Shown: positions 8,151-19,129, counted from the first letter of the stretch. The stretch is 64,000 bases of DNA from Aeromonas rivuli (GCF_000820045.1 NZ_CDBJ01000015.1:61369-125368), one strand, 5' to 3'. The notes: generated by a model not told the origin, from the sequence alone. Translations and numbers: made by a program.

Positions 8151-8177
8151 TAAAAAGCGGGGCCACTGGCCCCGCTT
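8151..8177 (-). terminator. Rho-independent terminator of the repeat lipoprotein gene
   Basis: A strong 11-bp stem (AAGCGGGGCCA and its complement, one-base loop) is followed on the minus strand by five Ts. It lies 30 bp beyond the stop at 8207. Confidence 0.85.
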
Positions 8178-8206
8178 GCATCCTAGAAGGTTTGCTATCC
8201 CTGAGT

Positions 8207-10513
8207 TCAGGGACGCTCGCTGATGGCGGCAAAGGCACCGTTGTTTGGCACTATGCTCTGTACCCGGCTGAGTGCGGATTGCACGGCACTGCTGTCGCCA
8301 CCATTGGCGGCATCCCCCCAGCTGACCACATGGCCGTCGCTGGTGACGGCGGCAAAGGCTGTGCCGGTGGCGTAGATGGTGGCCACGTCAAGCAACTGAC
8401 TCTGCACGGCGCTGCTGTCGCCGCCACTGCTTTGATTGCCCCAGGTGACGACAGTGCCATCCTGCTTGAGGGCAGCGAAGGCGGTATCGGTCGCCGAGAC
8501 AGCGCTCACAACGGTGAGTTGACTCTGCACGGCGCTGCTGTCACCGCCCTTGGCGGCATCGCCCCAGGTGACGATGGTGCCATCCTGCTTGAGGGCTGCG
8601 TAGGCGCTTCCTGTGCTCACAATGTCGGTCACATCGGTGAGCTGGCTCTGCACGGCGCTGCTGTCGCCGCCACTGGTGGCGTCGCCCCAGGTGACCACAG
8701 TGCCATCCTGCCTGAGGGCTGCGAAGGTGAAGGCGCCGTGGAAGAGGGTTTTGACATCGATAAGCTGGGCCTGTACGGCTTGGCTGTTACCCCCGTTACT
8801 TGGCTCGCCCCAAGTGACCAGGGTGCCATCCTGCTTGAGGGCGGCGAAGGCGCTGTTATTGCCCTCGATAGTGGCAACCTGGGTAAGCTCGGCCTGCACG
8901 GCTGAGCTGTCGCCGCCACTGCTCTGATTGCCCCAGGTAACGACAGTGCCATCCTGCTTGAGGGCGGCAAAGGCGCCTTGGTTGGCAAAAATCTCGCTGA
9001 CCTGGCTGAGCTTATCCTGCACGGCGCTGCTGTCACCTCCATTTGCGGCATCCCCCCAGCTGACTACTGAGCCATCATCACGCAAGGCGGCCAAAGCGAG
9101 GGTACCAGGGGTGACGGCGGTGACGCCGACCAGCTGATCCTGGACCGCGCTGCTGTCGCCGCCATAGGGGCCATAACCCCAGGTCACGACAGTACCGTCG
9201 CTCTTGAGGGCGGCGAAGGCGCTGGCGTTGTTGTAAGGGGTGGCCACCAGGCTGCTGACCTGGGTGAGGGGCTGCACGGCACTGCTGTCCGCCCCGAAGA
9301 ATTCGCCCCCCCAGGTAGTGACCTGGGTGTTGATGGCAGCCAGCTCGGCGCTGTTGCTGGTGACACCGGCGCGGCTCGCCGTGATCTGGGTAGTACCGGT
9401 GGCATGGGTATGGGCCCTGCCCATTAGCCCCATGGTGGCGACCGTCTCATCCGCGCTTTGCCATTGCACTTGGTGACTCAGGTCTTGCTGATGGCCATCG
9501 CTGAAGCTGCCGAGGGCCTTATATTGCTGGCTTTCCCCCAGGGTGACTTTGCTGACCTTGGGGGTGATCACTATGTCGGCCAGAGTGGCATTGGTGACCG
9601 TCAGGGCGCTAGTGGCGCTGAAGCTGGCACCATTGACGCTGCCGCTGGCCTGAAGCTCGGTGGCACCGGCACTGACGCCCTGGGCCAGGCCCAGATCGGT
9701 GACGGTAGCGATGGCCGGATCCGCGCTGGCCCAGCTCAGGGCCGAGTTATCTGTCACATCCAGCGTGCTGCCATCGGAGAAGGTAGCGATGGCTTGCAGT
9801 TGCAGTTGGAAGCCAGCAGCGAGAGTGGCGCTGGCCGGGGTCAGGGTCAGTTTGGTCAGGGTGTGATGGGTGACGGTCAGGGCGGATTGCCCCTCGAAGT
9901 TGACCCCATTGGCCGAGCCGCTCGCCTTGATGCTGGTGTTACCGGCCTCTATGGCCTGGGCCAGACCCTGGCTGTCGACAGTGGCGATGGCAGGATCTGC
10001 ACTGCTCCAGCTGAGGGCAGGGTTATTGGTCACATCCAGGGTGCTGCCATCGGACAGGGTCACAATGGCCTGCAACTGCTGGCTGAAGCCCTTGGGCACA
10101 GCGGCGCTGGCCGGGCTGACCCGCAGGTCGGTGACGGTGGCATTGGTGACCTTGATGGTGGCGACGTCGCTCATGCCATCAAACAGCGCGGTGACCCTGG
10201 CCTCACCCTCGGCGAGGGCTGTCACGGGCTCTCCCTGGGCAGTGGCAGTACCCAGGGAGACCTGGGATTCAGCATCACTGCTCCACAGCGCCTGCTGCGA
10301 GACATCGCGGGAGCTGCCGTCAGCATAGAAGGCGGTGGCCACCAGATCCTGACTCAGGCCTATGGGCAGTTGCAGGTTGGCCGGGGTCACTTGCAGGCTG
10401 ACGATAGGGTTGACCGGTTGGTCCGGATCCTGGGGATGGGAGGTATTGTCGCAACCGGCCAGCAGCAAGAGCGCCTGGGTCGCAACCAGTAGACAGATTA
10501 ACCATTGTTTCAT
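8207..10513 (-). CDS. Surface lipoprotein with four Ig-like (Big_2) domains and nine RCC1-like repeats
   Basis: The start at 10513 gives 768 residues and a clear lipoprotein signal (MKQWLICLLVATQALLLLAGC), with the lipobox LAGC placing the acylated cysteine at 21. A start ten codons upstream is open but would spoil the signal. Four bacterial Ig-like domains of about 90 residues follow (about 34-390), each with D-G-S and a final TVTNAT-type strand. The C-terminal 369 residues are nine tandem units of about 41 residues with the pattern (T/S)WG...GGDSSAVQ...AFAALK.DGTVV, which resembles an RCC1/beta-propeller repeat. I infer an exported, lipid-anchored protein for adhesion or binding, with an Ig stalk and a repeat head. 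It has its own terminator and stands alone. Confidence 0.8.
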   Translation of the reverse strand: MKQWLICLLVATQALLLLAGCDNTSHPQDPDQPVNPIVSLQVTPANLQLPIGLSQDLVATAFYADGSSRDVSQQALWSSDAESQVSLGTATAQGEPVTALAEGEARVTALFDGMSDVATIKVTNATVTDLRVSPASAAVPKGFSQQLQAIVTLSDGSTLDVTNNPALSWSSADPAIATVDSQGLAQAIEAGNTSIKASGSANGVNFEGQSALTVTHHTLTKLTLTPASATLAAGFQLQLQAIATFSDGSTLDVTDNSALSWASADPAIATVTDLGLAQGVSAGATELQASGSVNGASFSATSALTVTNATLADIVITPKVSKVTLGESQQYKALGSFSDGHQQDLSHQVQWQSADETVATMGLMGRAHTHATGTTQITASRAGVTSNSAELAAINTQVTTWGGEFFGADSSAVQPLTQVSSLVATPYNNASAFAALKSDGTVVTWGYGPYGGDSSAVQDQLVGVTAVTPGTLALAALRDDGSVVSWGDAANGGDSSAVQDKLSQVSEIFANQGAFAALKQDGTVVTWGNQSSGGDSSAVQAELTQVATIEGNNSAFAALKQDGTLVTWGEPSNGGNSQAVQAQLIDVKTLFHGAFTFAALRQDGTVVTWGDATSGGDSSAVQSQLTDVTDIVSTGSAYAALKQDGTIVTWGDAAKGGDSSAVQSQLTVVSAVSATDTAFAALKQDGTVVTWGNQSSGGDSSAVQSQLLDVATIYATGTAFAAVTSDGHVVSWGDAANGGDSSAVQSALSRVQSIVPNNGAFAAISERP
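8210..9316 (-). repeat. Nine tandem 123-bp coding repeats
   Basis: The units encode about 41 residues each; the first has 44 and the last 38. They differ at many positions but share a core encoding GGDSSAVQ and AALKQDGTVVTWG. Units three and nine begin with the same ten residues (SWGDAANGGD), and units four and eight share NQSSGGDSSAVQ, which suggests past unequal exchange or gene conversion within the array. Confidence 0.9.
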
Positions 10514-10794
10514 GGCGGCGGGTCTTCCTTCATGTGTGTGCAAAAACGGATCACTTTTAATGTGAAGCCGGTCAGTAAAACATCACTTGAACTTAAGATC
10601 TTGATGTTTTTGCGCAATGAGTTGTGGAAATCATCCTGTCAGTGGTGGGGAAGTTGGGCTCCACTAGGCTAATTCAGCCGGGTTCTCTGGGGTAAGCCCC
10701 CCTTCCCCATTTGGTATGGAGAGGGGGCTAAGTCATGCGTCAATCTGTGACATGTGAAGCAAATCTGAAGGGGGCTTGTGGAGGCGGTTGCTCG

Positions 10795-12291
10795 TCAAGC
10801 AAGCTGGATCCAGGTGCTCTTGAGCTCGGTGTATTTTTCCAGGGCGTGCAGTGACTTGTCACGACCATTGCCCGACTGTTTGAAGCCGCCAAAGGGCATC
10901 GTCATATCACCGCCGTCCCAGTTGTTGACGAAGACGGTCCCGGCGCGCAGGGCGCGAGAGCCCTTGATCGCCTTGTTGAGATCCGCGGTCCAGATGGCGG
11001 CGGCCAGGCCGTAATCTGTGTCATTGCCGAGAGCAATCGCCTCTTCGAGGGTATCGAAGCCGGTGATGGCGAGCACTGGGCCGAAGATCTCCTCGCGGAA
11101 GATGCGCATCTGGGGCGTCACCTCGTCGAAGATGGTGGGGGCGATATAGAAGCCGCCGCTCTCCTCCAGCGTGCGCTGACCGCCGAGCAGCAGCTTGGCG
11201 CCCTCCTGCTTGCCGATGTCGATATAACGCAGCACTTGTTCCATCTGAATGCCGTCGACCATGGCACCGATGCGGGTGCTGGGATCCTGGGGATCTGCCG
11301 AGACCCACTCGCGGGCATGGGCCAGCAGCCGCTCGATGAACTCGGCCTTGATGCTGTTTTGCACCAGCAAGCGGGAGGCGGCGGTGCACACCTCCCCCTG
11401 GTTGTAAAAGATGGCGGCGGCGGCGCTCGATGCGGCGGCGTCCAGATCCGGCGCATCCGCCAAGATGATGTTGGGGCTCTTGCCGCCGCACTCCATGAAG
11501 GCACGCTTGAGGTTCGACTTGCCGGAGCACTGCACCAGATGCTTGCCGATTTTGGTGGAGCCGGTGAAGGTGATGCAGTCCACGTCCATGTGCATGGCGA
11601 GCGCCTCACCCACGGTATGACCAAAGCCCGGCAACACATTGAACACGCCGTCCGGAATGCCCGCTTCTTTGGCTATCCCGGCGATACGCAGGGCGGTGAG
11701 GGGGGATTTTTCGGACGGCTTGAGGATGACGGAGTTACCGGTGGCGAGCGCCGGACCCAGCTTCCAGCACGCCATCACCAGCGGGAAATTCCAGGGCACT
11801 ATGGCGGCGACGACGCCCAGCGGCTCCCGGGTGATCAGGGCCAGGGCGCCCTCCTCGACCGGGGCGACCTCGTCATACAGTTTGTCGATGGCCTCGCCAT
11901 TCCAGGCGATGCAGTTGGCCGCGGCCGGTGCATCGTAGTTCATGGCATCCATGATGGGCTTGCCCATGTCCAGGGATTCCAGCAGGGCCAGCTCCACCTT
12001 GTTGAGCCGCATCAGCTCGGCGAAGCGCTGCATCACCAGCTTGCGCTCCTTGGGGGATTGCCCCGCCCAGCGCTTGTCGTTGAAGGCGGCGCGGGCGGCT
12101 GCGACGGCCAGCTCGGCATCGGCGGCGTCGCAGGCGGCAACTTTTGCCAGCAGTTGGCCATTGGCCGGGTTGATGCAATCGAAGGTGGCACCATTGACGG
12201 CATCACGATAACTGCCATCGATGAACGCCTGGGTGGGGAGGTTCAGCTGGGCCTGTCGGTATTGCCACTGGGCCAGGGTCATGTCACTCAT
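10795..12291 (-). CDS. puuC: Aldehyde dehydrogenase, PuuC-like (gamma-Glu-GABA-aldehyde / aminoaldehyde)
   Basis: The start at 12291 has AAGGAG five bases upstream and gives 498 residues, close to E. coli PuuC (495). Signatures of NAD(P)+ aldehyde dehydrogenases are present: PWNFPLVMACWKLGPAL, the glutamate motif MECGGKSPN, and the catalytic cysteine C302 in NQGEVCTAAS. PuuC oxidises gamma-glutamyl-aminobutyraldehyde and also other small aldehydes such as 3-hydroxypropanal and aminopropanal. No puuA, puuB or true puuD is visible in the window, so the enzyme may oxidise free aminoaldehydes to GABA or beta-alanine. It is followed upstream by the PuuR-like gene on the same strand. Confidence 0.88.
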   Translation of the reverse strand: MSDMTLAQWQYRQAQLNLPTQAFIDGSYRDAVNGATFDCINPANGQLLAKVAACDAADAELAVAAARAAFNDKRWAGQSPKERKLVMQRFAELMRLNKVELALLESLDMGKPIMDAMNYDAPAAANCIAWNGEAIDKLYDEVAPVEEGALALITREPLGVVAAIVPWNFPLVMACWKLGPALATGNSVILKPSEKSPLTALRIAGIAKEAGIPDGVFNVLPGFGHTVGEALAMHMDVDCITFTGSTKIGKHLVQCSGKSNLKRAFMECGGKSPNIILADAPDLDAAASSAAAAIFYNQGEVCTAASRLLVQNSIKAEFIERLLAHAREWVSADPQDPSTRIGAMVDGIQMEQVLRYIDIGKQEGAKLLLGGQRTLEESGGFYIAPTIFDEVTPQMRIFREEIFGPVLAITGFDTLEEAIALGNDTDYGLAAAIWTADLNKAIKGSRALRAGTVFVNNWDGGDMTMPFGGFKQSGNGRDKSLHALEKYTELKSTWIQLA

Positions 12292-12435
12292 GTTCGCTCC
12301 TTGAACGTGCAAAGGTTGTCCGCGTATCAATATGCTAAACATTTTGCCGTCTGTAAATCCAGGTTGTAACAATTCCTTAAACAGGGATGTCGACGGGCAC
12401 CCGGCATGGCGGCCCACCTCGGCCCGAGACAGGGG

Positions 12436-12978
12436 TCAGAAGGTGGGCGGGGTATTGGCCGAAATCAGCACACACTCCTGTTCATCGACATTGCGAAAAC
12501 GGTGTGGGGTGCGGCTGTCGAAGTAGTAGCCGTCACCGGCACCGAGCAGGTGGATCTGCTCGCCTATGGTCACCTCAATCTGACCCTGGATGACGATGCC
12601 GCACTCTTCCCCGTCATGGCTGAGCATGTCGTCACCGGTGTCGGCGCCAGGGGGCAATATCTCTTGCAGCATGCCAATGGCGCGGTTGGCGCGGCTATGG
12701 CCGACCAGACGATAGCTGATGGGGTGACTACCGAGATCCGGCATGTCGGCGGCGCGAAACACCACTTCGGAGTCCAGGGCCGTCTCGTCGGTGAAGAAGC
12801 TGGCGAGGGACATGGGAATGCCTGCCAGCACCTTGCGCAGGGAGGCGACCGAGGGGCTGACCTGATTCTTTTCTATCTGGGAGATAAAGCCATTGGTCAC
12901 CCCCGAGCGTTTGGCGAGTTCACGCTGGGACAGGGCCGCCTTGGTGCGGACCGCCTTGAGGCGCTGACCTATATCCAT
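12436..12978 (-). CDS. puuR: PuuR-like HTH-cupin repressor
   Basis: The 180 residues match the usual length of PuuR (185). An N-terminal XRE-type helix-turn-helix (about 8-62; LSQRELAKRSGVTNGFISQIEKNQVSPS) is followed by a C-terminal cupin domain (about 105-178) with SHDGEECGIVIQGQ and TPHRF. PuuR represses putrescine-utilisation genes and is released by putrescine. Its gene diverges from the omega-aminotransferase operon across 174 bp that hold four similar motifs, so it probably controls both directions and itself. The ligand in this organism could be putrescine or another amine. Confidence 0.85.
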   Translation of the reverse strand: MDIGQRLKAVRTKAALSQRELAKRSGVTNGFISQIEKNQVSPSVASLRKVLAGIPMSLASFFTDETALDSEVVFRAADMPDLGSHPISYRLVGHSRANRAIGMLQEILPPGADTGDDMLSHDGEECGIVIQGQIEVTIGEQIHLLGAGDGYYFDSRTPHRFRNVDEQECVLISANTPPTF

Positions 12979-12995
12979 CCTTCTGTTCTCCTCGA

Positions 12996-13135
12996 GTGTT
13001 TACTATTATTGAATTTGTGTTAAATATCTTATACCACCCTGGTCGGGGTGACACCATCACTGGGCAGCATAGCGCCCTTTTTTATGGATATAGGTGTTTA
13101 ATTTAATAGGCGCTCACCCAGAGTAGCTAAACACC
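12996..13135. promoter_or_regulatory. puuR operator: Cluster of four GTGTTTA-type motifs, candidate PuuR operators
   Basis: The divergent region contains GTGTTTACTATTATT (12996-13010), GTGTTAAATATCTT (13017-13030), GTGTTTAATTTAATA (13094-13108) and an inverted copy, GTGTTTAGCTAC, read on the minus strand at 13135-13124. The E. coli PuuR site, as I remember it, is a 15-mer whose complement is TGTTCATTATATTTT. The first motif agrees with it at most positions. Two copies lie by the puuR start and two by the aminotransferase start, consistent with two-way repression. Confidence 0.6.
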
Positions 13136-13152
13136 TTAAGGATGAGGTGACC

Positions 13153-14484
13153 ATGAAAGTTGTCAGTGACATCAATACGCCGGCGGATATGTCCGCCTTC
13201 TGGATGCCCTTCACCGCCAATCAGCAGTTCAAGGCGGCGCCGCGCATCCTCAAGTCTGCCGAGGGCATGTATTATCGCGCAGAGGATGGCCGCAAGATAC
13301 TGGACGGCACCGCCGGCCTCTGGTGTTGCAATGCAGGGCACGGTCGCCGGGAAATCGCCGAGGCGGTCTCCCAGCAGATCTCCCATCTCGACTTCGCCCC
13401 CACATTCCAGATGGGTCATCCCCTGCCGTTTGAACTCGCCAACCAGCTGGTAGAGATAGCCCCCCAGGGTTTTGGCCATGTCTTCTTCACCAACTCGGGT
13501 TCAGAGTCGGTGGATACGGCACTGAAGATTGCGCTCGCCTGGCAGCGGGCCCGCGGTCAGGGCACCCGCACCCGGTTGATTGGCCGTGAGCGCGGTTATC
13601 ACGGGGTGGGGTTTGGCGGCATCTCGGTCGGCGGCATCCCCGGTAACCGCAAGTGGTTCGGCTCCCTGCTCGGCGGCGTGGATCATCTGCCCCACACCCT
13701 CGACATTGCCAAGAATGCCTTCACCAAGGGGCTGCCCGAGGAAGATCTGACCCTGGCCGACGAGCTGGAGAAGATCGTCTTCCTCCATGATGCCAGCAAT
13801 ATCGCCGCGGTCATCGTCGAGCCCATCGCCGGCAGTACCGGGGTCATCATGCCGCCCAAGGGCTACCTCAAGCGGCTGCGGGATATCTGCACCAGGCACG
13901 GCATCCTGCTCATCTTCGACGAGGTGATCACCGGATTTGGCCGGTTGGGGGCACCCTTCGCCGCCCAGGAGTTCGACGTCATCCCCGACCTCATCACCTG
14001 CGCCAAGGGGCTCACCAATGGGGCCATCCCCATGGGAGCCGTGCTGGTCCAGAACCACATCTATGACGACATGATGGGCGCGGGCAAGGGGGCCATCGAG
14101 CTGTTCCACGGCTACACCTACTCAGGGCACCCGGTGGCCGCGGCCGCCGGTCTGGCGACCCTCGAGATATACCGCAACGAGAACCTGCTGCACCGCGCCG
14201 CCGAGCTGGCCGATTACTGGCAGGAGGCCGCGCATTCGTTGAAGGGCTGCAAGCATGTCAAGGATGTGCGCAACTACGGTCTGGTGGCGGGTATCGAGCT
14301 GGAATCCATGGCGGGGGCGCCGGGCAAGCGCGCCTATGAGGTGTTCGTGCGTTGCTTCGAGAAGGGGGCCCTGATCCGGGTCACCGGCGACATCATCGCC
14401 CTGTCGCCACCGCTCATCATAGAGCGCAGCGAGATAGACGACCTCTTTACCCTGCTGCAGGACGTCCTGCAGGCCCAGGAGTGA
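13153..14484 (+). CDS. Omega-amino acid:pyruvate aminotransferase (class III, BauA-like)
   Basis: The ATG at 13153 has GAGG five bases upstream and is preferred to a GTG at 13147 whose ribosome-site spacing is too short. The protein is 443 residues with the class III PLP aminotransferase signature: LIFDEVITGFGRLG and the PLP lysine in DLITCAKGLTNG. The start (SAFWMPFTANQQFKAAPR) and LWCCNAGHG are typical of beta-alanine:pyruvate transaminases. It would convert beta-alanine plus pyruvate to malonate semialdehyde plus L-alanine. The next gene (mmsA) can consume the semialdehyde, and alanine dehydrogenase farther down can recycle the alanine. GABA or putrescine may be alternative donors. Confidence 0.87.
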   Translation: MKVVSDINTPADMSAFWMPFTANQQFKAAPRILKSAEGMYYRAEDGRKILDGTAGLWCCNAGHGRREIAEAVSQQISHLDFAPTFQMGHPLPFELANQLVEIAPQGFGHVFFTNSGSESVDTALKIALAWQRARGQGTRTRLIGRERGYHGVGFGGISVGGIPGNRKWFGSLLGGVDHLPHTLDIAKNAFTKGLPEEDLTLADELEKIVFLHDASNIAAVIVEPIAGSTGVIMPPKGYLKRLRDICTRHGILLIFDEVITGFGRLGAPFAAQEFDVIPDLITCAKGLTNGAIPMGAVLVQNHIYDDMMGAGKGAIELFHGYTYSGHPVAAAAGLATLEIYRNENLLHRAAELADYWQEAAHSLKGCKHVKDVRNYGLVAGIELESMAGAPGKRAYEVFVRCFEKGALIRVTGDIIALSPPLIIERSEIDDLFTLLQDVLQAQE

Positions 14485-14589
14485 GCAACCCATAGTACGG
14501 AATTCACTGACCCACTATTGGCGGGTCAGTGCCCTGGGTCCTGACCAAGTCGGGCGCAGGGGAGAGTCATTACCCATCACGGAGGATGC

Positions 14590-16086
<1,497 letters not shown>

Positions 16087-16140
16087 GGCCCTGGGCCGCT
16101 TTGGGTCGGCCCGCCCTATGGACGTATAAAGGAGTAAAGG

Positions 16141-16860
16141 ATGCGACTGGGAATTCTCGATTGTGATCGGCTGGATCCGGAGTTCGAAGCCCGTTTTGGC
16201 CGGGTCTATTCCGGGATGTTTATCGAGGGATTCAGGGCCTTGGCACCGGATCTGGAATTTCGGGTCTGGTCGGCCCTAGATGGCGACTTGCCGGCGGATC
16301 TGGATGAGTGCGATGCCTGGCTCATCACGGGATCGCGCCATGACGCCCATGGGGATGCCCCCTGGGTGGAAGCATTGCGGGAGTGGGTACGCCGGGCGGA
16401 TGAGGCCCGGGCCAAGCTGGCCGGGGTCTGCTTCGGCCACCAGGTGATCGCCCAGGCGCTGGGCGGCGAAGTGGTCAAGTCCGACAAAGGCTGGGGACTG
16501 GGGGTCGCCACCAATGCCATGCTGGCGAGCGAGCCCTGGATGCAGCCCGCCCTCGATCAGATCCGCATCCTGGCGAGCCATCAGGATCAGGTGGCGCTGC
16601 TCCCCCCCGGTGGACGCCGGCTGGCAGGCAATGGTTTTTGCCCGAACTTCATGTTCGGTCAGGGGGAGCACATCGTCGCCATCCAGGGTCACCCGGAGTT
16701 CCCGGTTGACTATGACAGGGCACTGATCGAGAAGCGGCAGTCGCATCTGGCCCCTGAGCGTTATCAGGCCTGCCTCGACTCGCTGGAGCAGGAGGTGGAT
16801 TCCACCATCATGATGGGTTGGTTGTTGCGATTTTTAGGGATACTGCCGGGTCGGCCCTAA
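16141..16860 (+). CDS. Class I glutamine amidotransferase-like protein (GMP synthase GATase type)
   Basis: The 239-residue protein has the triad of class I amidotransferases: the nucleophile elbow GVCFGHQ, and IQGHPEF carrying His and Glu. The domain stands alone with no fused synthetase. It resembles the COG0518 group rather than PuuD, whose nucleophile motif differs. Members hydrolyse glutamine or gamma-glutamyl amides, and several sit in amine-catabolism operons where they may remove gamma-glutamyl groups. AAAGGAG precedes the start. It lies between mmsA and ald, 54 and 42 bp away, so it is probably cotranscribed. A role in gamma-glutamyl-amine hydrolysis is inference. Confidence 0.8.
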   Translation: MRLGILDCDRLDPEFEARFGRVYSGMFIEGFRALAPDLEFRVWSALDGDLPADLDECDAWLITGSRHDAHGDAPWVEALREWVRRADEARAKLAGVCFGHQVIAQALGGEVVKSDKGWGLGVATNAMLASEPWMQPALDQIRILASHQDQVALLPPGGRRLAGNGFCPNFMFGQGEHIVAIQGHPEFPVDYDRALIEKRQSHLAPERYQACLDSLEQEVDSTIMMGWLLRFLGILPGRP

Positions 16861-16902
16861 GCGGCCCCGGCGGGATACAGGGATGAACGCAGGAGCATTG
16901 AG

Positions 16903-18018
16903 ATGATCATTGGTGTACCCAAGGAAATCAAAAACCACGAGTACCGGATTGGCATGACCCCCTCGGGGGTGCAGGAGCTGACGGCTCGAGGTCATACCGT
17001 ACTGGTGCAGGTGCGGGGCGGTGAGGCCATCGGTCTGTCCGACGAAGAGTACCGCGCTGCCGGGGCCGAACTGGTCGCCAGCGCCGCCGAGATCTTCGCC
17101 CGGGCCGAGATGGTCGTGAAGGTGAAGGAGCCGCAGCCCGAGGAGTGCGAGCTGCTGCGCCCGGGGCAATTGCTGTTCACCTATCTGCATCTGGCGCCGG
17201 ATCCGGTACAGACCCAGTTATTGGTTCACTCGGGGGCGGTCGCCATCGCCTACGAGACGGTCACCGACGATCGCGGCGGCTTGCCACTGCTGGCACCCAT
17301 GTCCGAGGTGGCGGGGCGCATGGCGGTGCAGGCCGGTGCTCACAGTCTGGAGAAGGCCCAGGGCGGCAATGGCACCCTGCTCGGCGGCGTCCCCGCGGTG
17401 GCCCCTGCCAAGGTGGTGGTGCTGGGCGGTGGCGTGGTCGGCGTCAACTCGGCGCGCATGGCGCTGGGTCTGGGGGCGGATGTCACCATCCTGGACAGAT
17501 CCCTGCCGAGACTGCGGGAGCTCGATGGCCTCTATGGCCCGGCCCTCAAGACCCTCTATTCGACCAAGGCCAATATCGAGGCCTGCATCGCCCAGGCGGA
17601 TCTGGTGATCGGCGCCGTGCTGATCCCGGGGGCGGCAGCGCCCAAGCTGCTGACCCGCGCCATGCTGGGGTTGATGCGCAAGGGCTCGGTGCTGGTGGAC
17701 GTGGCCATCGACCAGGGGGGCTGCTTTGAGACCTCCAGGCCAACCACCCATGAAGACCCCACCTATGTGGTCGATGGCATCATCCACTACTGCGTGGCCA
17801 ACATGCCGGGCGGGGTGGCGCGCACCTCCACCTTCGCCCTTACCAATGCCACGCTGCCGTTCGTGCTGGCTCTGGCAGACAAGGGTTACCAGCAGGCCCT
17901 CAGGGAGGACAGGCATCTGCTGGCCGGACTCAATGTCTATAAGGGCAAGGTGACCCAGCAGGCGGTGGCCGAGGCCCTCGGTTACGACTACGTCAGCGCG
18001 GCCACTGTGCTGGGGTGA
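16903..18018 (+). CDS. ald: Alanine dehydrogenase
   Basis: The protein is 371 residues, the normal length. It starts [20 protein letters not shown], a family signature, and has the NAD-binding motif [18 protein letters not shown] and the catalytic region around [10 protein letters not shown] (conserved His). It interconverts L-alanine and pyruvate plus ammonia with NAD+. In this operon it would regenerate the pyruvate used by the upstream aminotransferase and release the amino nitrogen as ammonium. It is the last gene before a hairpin terminator. Confidence 0.95.
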   Translation: MIIGVPKEIKNHEYRIGMTPSGVQELTARGHTVLVQVRGGEAIGLSDEEYRAAGAELVASAAEIFARAEMVVKVKEPQPEECELLRPGQLLFTYLHLAPDPVQTQLLVHSGAVAIAYETVTDDRGGLPLLAPMSEVAGRMAVQAGAHSLEKAQGGNGTLLGGVPAVAPAKVVVLGGGVVGVNSARMALGLGADVTILDRSLPRLRELDGLYGPALKTLYSTKANIEACIAQADLVIGAVLIPGAAAPKLLTRAMLGLMRKGSVLVDVAIDQGGCFETSRPTTHEDPTYVVDGIIHYCVANMPGGVARTSTFALTNATLPFVLALADKGYQQALREDRHLLAGLNVYKGKVTQQAVAEALGYDYVSAATVLG

Positions 18019-18069
18019 TTGGGGGGAGTGAACCTGGGCGACAGGCTTCACATTCTCAGCGTATCAGGG

Positions 18070-18094
18070 AGGGCCGTCATGGCCCTTTCTCTTT
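18070..18094 (+). terminator. Terminator after ald
   Basis: A short GGGCC/GGCCC stem with a five-base loop is followed by TTTCTCTTT. It overlaps a TATAAT hexamer (18094-18099) that may be the -10 box for the next gene. Confidence 0.6.
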
Positions 18095-18127
18095 ATAATG
18101 GGCCCTCGCCCTGCCTGAGGATCCGTC

Positions 18128-18967
18128 ATGTCCCGCATTCTGCTGCTCGCCAATCTCAACTGTGACCATGTGTTATCCCTCTCCGAGCCTCTGGTCGCGG
18201 GGGCCCGCTTGCAATATCTGGATCGGGGGCGGCGCCTGGGGGGCGGAGCCGCCAACACCGGCATAGGGCTGGTGTGGGCGGGGCATGAGGTCGCCATCGC
18301 CTCGCGGATCGGCCTGGATGACACCGGGGACTGGTTGCTGGCCGAGGCGCGCAGCCATGGCCTGGAGTGCAGCCATGTGGAGCGCTTTGGCGGTGAGACC
18401 GGGGAGTTGCTGATCCTGGTGGACTCCACTGGCGAGCGCACCATCTTGCGCCAGCCCCGGCGTCCCGATCTGCCCGGTAACTTGCCGAGCCAGGGGGTGG
18501 ATTGCCTCTATGTCAACTATCCGGGAGGGGCGGTGGCGGACTATATGCGCCAGATGCAGGACGGCTGTCTGGTGGTGGCGCAATATCCCAAGGGCGGCAA
18601 GCACTTGAGGCCCTGTCACCTGCTGGTGGCCTCGCGCTCGGATCTGGGGGAGATCGCTGACCCCTGGGCTCATGCCCGGGCGCTGGCCGGTGAGCAGTTG
18701 CAATGGCTGGTGCTGACCGAGGGCAAGGCCGGGGCCGTCGCCATCCATGGAGAGGAGCGGATCAGGGTAGCGGCGCGGCCCGTCTCTGTGGTGGACACCA
18801 CGGGCGCCGGGGATGCCTTCGCCGCCGGGCTCATTCATGGGTTGGCGCGGGGCATGGCCATTGAGGCGGCATTGCAGTGCGCCGTGGATTGGGGCGCCTT
18901 TGCCGTTGCCAGTCAGAGCTCCATTCCCTCTGCGGCGCTCAAGTCCTGGCTGGAACAGGGGCACTGA
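18128..18967 (+). CDS. PfkB-family carbohydrate/nucleoside kinase
   Basis: The 279-residue protein has both PfkB signatures: the early glycine motif (GGGAANTGIGLVWAGHEV, about residues 38-55) and the C-terminal catalytic motif VVDTTGAGDAFAAGLIHG with its aspartate base. It would phosphorylate a sugar or related alcohol with ATP; the substrate cannot be told from sequence. A TATAAT box 28 bp upstream suggests its own promoter. It follows the alanine dehydrogenase terminator, so it is probably not part of the amine operon. Confidence 0.82.
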   Translation: MSRILLLANLNCDHVLSLSEPLVAGARLQYLDRGRRLGGGAANTGIGLVWAGHEVAIASRIGLDDTGDWLLAEARSHGLECSHVERFGGETGELLILVDSTGERTILRQPRRPDLPGNLPSQGVDCLYVNYPGGAVADYMRQMQDGCLVVAQYPKGGKHLRPCHLLVASRSDLGEIADPWAHARALAGEQLQWLVLTEGKAGAVAIHGEERIRVAARPVSVVDTTGAGDAFAAGLIHGLARGMAIEAALQCAVDWGAFAVASQSSIPSAALKSWLEQGH

Positions 18968-19099
18968 TGGCGACACCTTCCGCAGGGTGGCACTGAGGCG
19001 TCATCCCGCCCTCTCGCCCCCTTGGCATAACTGCCCGTTCGCGCTCAAACCGGCTAGAAGCGTGCAACAAGGCGGCAAGTTTGCGTTCAATCAAAGAAA

Positions 19100-19129
19100 G
19101 TGTCGATTTATGTGCATCTTTATCGACAC
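19100..19129. promoter_or_regulatory. Inverted repeat upstream of nsrR, candidate operator
   Basis: Perfect 8-bp arms GTGTCGAT and ATCGACAC are separated by 14 bp. The minus strand of the spacer reads AAAGATGCACATAA, which resembles an NsrR half-site (AAGATGCA). It lies 69 bp before the nsrR start and may mediate autoregulation. Confidence 0.45.

Noticed and set aside
8210..9316. Repeat array considered as CRISPR
   Set aside because: The 123-bp units are coding, in frame and contiguous without spacers.
16141..16860. Annotation as puuD
   Set aside because: The nucleophile motif GVCFGHQ and overall form fit the GMP synthase-like amidotransferase group better than PuuD.
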